Virus record (IMG/VR): IMGVR_UViG_3300031785_000049
Location: 1-26,219 of that record
Reading direction: 5' to 3' (one strand)
Origin: a virus
DNA length: 26,219 nucleotides
Every line of letters begins with the position of its first letter. Position 1 is the first letter of the stretch. Shown piece after piece: positions 24,715 through 26,219 of the stretch. A program made the translations under genes and the position numbers. Below the pieces are notes generated by a model. The model searched no databases. It saw only the letters and a program-made list of their open reading frames with translations, and was not told the DNA's origin.

Positions 24715-24921
24715 ATGAGTATGCTCATGATGCTTAAAGAAGGTGGCGATTTAGTCTTAGAGGCTAAAGGTAATACAAAGTTAGATGAAGATTTAGATTT
24801 AACTTTAAATGAAGCAGGAGGAGCAGGGATATCCCTTGCTCTAAGATTAACTTATGAAAGTCTTTCTGTTACAAGCGTGACTGCTACACAAAGTCGTGCT
24901 ATAGTACTAGGAGATAGTTAA
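24715..24921 (+). CDS. Hypothetical protein, 68 aa
   Basis: Begins one base after the fibre stop with a GGAGG ribosome binding site in the fibre's last codons. The peptide starts MSMLMMLKEGG, has an Asp/Leu-alternating stretch (KLDEDLDLTLNEAGG) and ends in a Ser/Thr-rich beta-like segment. I do not recognise it. It sits inside a block of small tail or decoration genes, so a minor virion protein is the default guess. Confidence 0.65.
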   Translation: MSMLMMLKEGGDLVLEAKGNTKLDEDLDLTLNEAGGAGISLALRLTYESLSVTSVTATQSRAIVLGDS

Positions 24922-24948
24922 TTAATTAATTATATTGGAGAATAAAAA

Positions 24949-25275
24949 ATGGCAGAAGCATTTCAAACAGTAAACGTAGCACTAGGTTCTAGTGCAGATG
25001 CAGTAGTTTATACCTGTCCAGCAAGCAAAATAGCAGTGGTTATTCATTGTCAAGTTGCTAACGTAGACGGTACAAATGCTGCAGATTTAAACGTTGACAT
25101 GAATGATGGTTCAGTTGTCTCAGCTCTAGTATCAGCATTATCAGTACCAGCAAAAACTGCAATAAATCCTATTGGAGGAAAGCTAGTACTAGAAGCTGCT
25201 GATGAACTTAGGTCTTGGGCAGGTGCAGCATCAGATTTAGAAATGACACTCAGCGTTCTTGAAATAGACGTATAG
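24949..25275 (+). CDS. Small beta-rich virion protein, 108 aa
   Basis: Preceded by a GGAGA ribosome binding site. It carries an ordered beta pattern: VVYTCPASKIAVVIHCQVAN (residues about 20-39), then a SVPAKTAINPIGGKLVLEA segment and a C-terminal strand MTLSVLEIDV. I recall closely similar short proteins encoded beside tail genes in marine phages, with no experimentally known function to my knowledge. Two cysteines (C23, C34) might pair. The family probably forms small multimers on the virion surface; that is inference. Confidence 0.72.
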   Translation: MAEAFQTVNVALGSSADAVVYTCPASKIAVVIHCQVANVDGTNAADLNVDMNDGSVVSALVSALSVPAKTAINPIGGKLVLEAADELRSWAGAASDLEMTLSVLEIDV

Positions 25276-25289
25276 TAAGGAGTTTTTAA

Positions 25290-26186
25290 ATGGTAGAGCG
25301 TAAAAAATATGGATTTATAGGAAATGTGGCAGACGACACTGCTGCCCTTCAAGGTGTATTCTCATTAGAAGATATCACTAACCTTACAGAAGATAGCAAC
25401 TGGGGTGGAAAAGCATCAGTTGAATTTCTTTGTATAGGTGGTGGTGGAGGAGGTGGAGGTTCTACTGCTAGTGGTGGTGGAGCTGGAGGATATAGAACAG
25501 GAACAGTAGGTTTTATAACTGGTATAGAATATACAGTTACAGTTGGTGCTGGTGGTAATGCTGGTACAGGTGCAGGTCACGGTACAACTGGTGGTAATGG
25601 TGGTTTTTCAAGAGTAGCAGAAACAACTTCAGGAAATATTTTATTTAACTCCACAGGTGGTGGCGGTTCTGCTGCTACAGGTGGTTCAGGCGGTGGCTCA
25701 AGCAGAGCAGGAAACTCAGGTGGTTACTCTCCTGCTGAAGGAAATAGCGGAGGTAACTCTGGTGGTGGCGGAGCAGGTGGTACTGGTGGTAATGCTTCAG
25801 GTCAAAACAGAGGAGCAGGTGGCTCAGGTGCTTCATCATCAATTACTGGTTCTGCTGTAACTCGTGCTGGAGGCGGTGGTGGCGGTGCTTACTATCGTAT
25901 TTATGCAGGAGGAGAACAACACGGCGGTAGCGGTGGCTCTGGTGGAGGAGGCAACGGCGGTAAAGGTGGAGGCGGCGGCGGCGGTCAAGGTCAAAAAGGT
26001 AGCGGCGGCGGTGGCGGTGGTCACGGAAACCATGGACAAACTTTTAACGGTGGCGGAGGTGGTTCAGGAGTAGTTATTCTTAGCAGCACATCTGTAGCCA
26101 CAGCAACATCAGGTTCAGTAGCAGCATCAACAAGTGGTGGTAACCAGATATATACATTTACTGGTTCAGGAACAATTACATACTAA
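25290..26186 (+). CDS. Glycine-rich tail fibre / adhesin
   Basis: A 298-aa protein with a short unique N-terminus (KYGFIGNVADDTAALQGVF, residues 6-24) that probably docks it to the tail. Long glycine-rich stretches begin at about residue 50 (CIGGGGGGGG) and alternate with strands such as YTVTVGAGGNAG. The last 40 residues return to a beta segment (GVVILSS...IYTFTGSGTI). Glycine-rich sandwich domains of this kind occur at the receptor-binding tips of phage tail fibres, as in T4-type gp38 adhesins. The coding DNA is visibly richer in G and C than the rest because of Gly codons. AAGGAG lies upstream of the ATG, and the stop overlaps the next start (TAATG). Confidence 0.82.
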   Translation: MVERKKYGFIGNVADDTAALQGVFSLEDITNLTEDSNWGGKASVEFLCIGGGGGGGGSTASGGGAGGYRTGTVGFITGIEYTVTVGAGGNAGTGAGHGTTGGNGGFSRVAETTSGNILFNSTGGGGSAATGGSGGGSSRAGNSGGYSPAEGNSGGNSGGGGAGGTGGNASGQNRGAGGSGASSSITGSAVTRAGGGGGGAYYRIYAGGEQHGGSGGSGGGGNGGKGGGGGGGQGQKGSGGGGGGHGNHGQTFNGGGGGSGVVILSSTSVATATSGSVAASTSGGNQIYTFTGSGTITY

Positions 26187-26219
26187 TGGCACACTTTGCA
26201 AAAATAGGTGATGACAATA
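26186..26219 (+). CDS. Partial small phage protein (first 11 codons)
   Basis: A start overlapping the previous stop (TAATG) opens the frame MAHFAKIGDDN, cut off by the window edge. I recall this N-terminus (MAHFAKI followed by acidic residues and Asn) from a small conserved protein found next to tail-fibre genes in marine phages, of unknown function. The remainder lies outside the window. Confidence 0.6.
   Translation, partial: MAHFAKIGDDN

Noticed and set aside
1-26219. Integrase, attachment site, insertion sequence or lysogeny genes
   Set aside because: No recombinase motif, terminal inverted repeats with target duplications, or repressor gene was found in the visible sequence.

Overview
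The window looks like the late (structural and packaging) module of a lytic, tailed, probably podovirus-like bacteriophage. Everything from about 728 to the right edge is on the + strand, very AT-rich, and packed tightly, with many TAATG, ATGA and TGATG stop/start overlaps. Recognisable anchors are the terminase large subunit (2929-4839), a portal-like protein (4844-6571), a lysozyme with an intact GH24 triad (15286-16143), a scaffold-like acidic protein (18833-19321), a major capsid protein of SU10/DUF5309 type (19344-20462), a connector-like protein, a beta-propeller-like tail protein and tail-fibre/adhesin genes. I see no tape-measure gene in the usual place, no sheath, integrase, tRNA or host gene. 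Low G+C and remembered resemblance of several small proteins to marine phage proteins suggest a marine host such as SAR11-type bacteria; this is inference.

Layout: 1-727 is a gene-free control region. At its left edge a minus-strand gene probably begins, with a good sigma-70-like promoter at 87-59, so the region separates a left-going from a right-going transcription unit. It carries clustered ACGCAT repeats and a long hairpin. From 728 to 2936 lies an unknown 159-aa gene followed by a train of tiny, mostly Lys/Arg-rich genes, many below 60 residues. Terminase and portal follow, then two small genes and a 2167-residue protein (7072-13575), about a quarter of the window. After it come four genes read as virion proteins (13575-18634), including the lysozyme. 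A 198-bp gap holds a promoter and hairpins. The scaffold and capsid genes come next and end at a rho-independent terminator (20479-20510). The remaining genes (20528-26219) encode small beta-rich proteins, the connector, the tail protein, a fibre with a cupredoxin-like end, a glycine-rich adhesin and the first 11 codons of another gene.

How it works together: TerL and portal drive DNA packaging into a shell built from scaffold and capsid protein. The giant protein and its neighbours are best read as internal or ejected virion proteins, with the lysozyme opening the cell wall at entry. The right-hand genes build the tail and bind the host. The most unusual element is a split cpYpsA/SLOG-type ligand-binding domain inside the giant protein (residues about 627-675 and 858-968), interrupted by a predicted helical insertion. 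This suggests that a nucleotide-related activity is packaged in the virion and perhaps delivered to the host. Other points of interest are the tiny basic gene train, a zinc-finger plus HTH-like N-terminus on TerL, and a type-I copper-like ligand set in a tail fibre.
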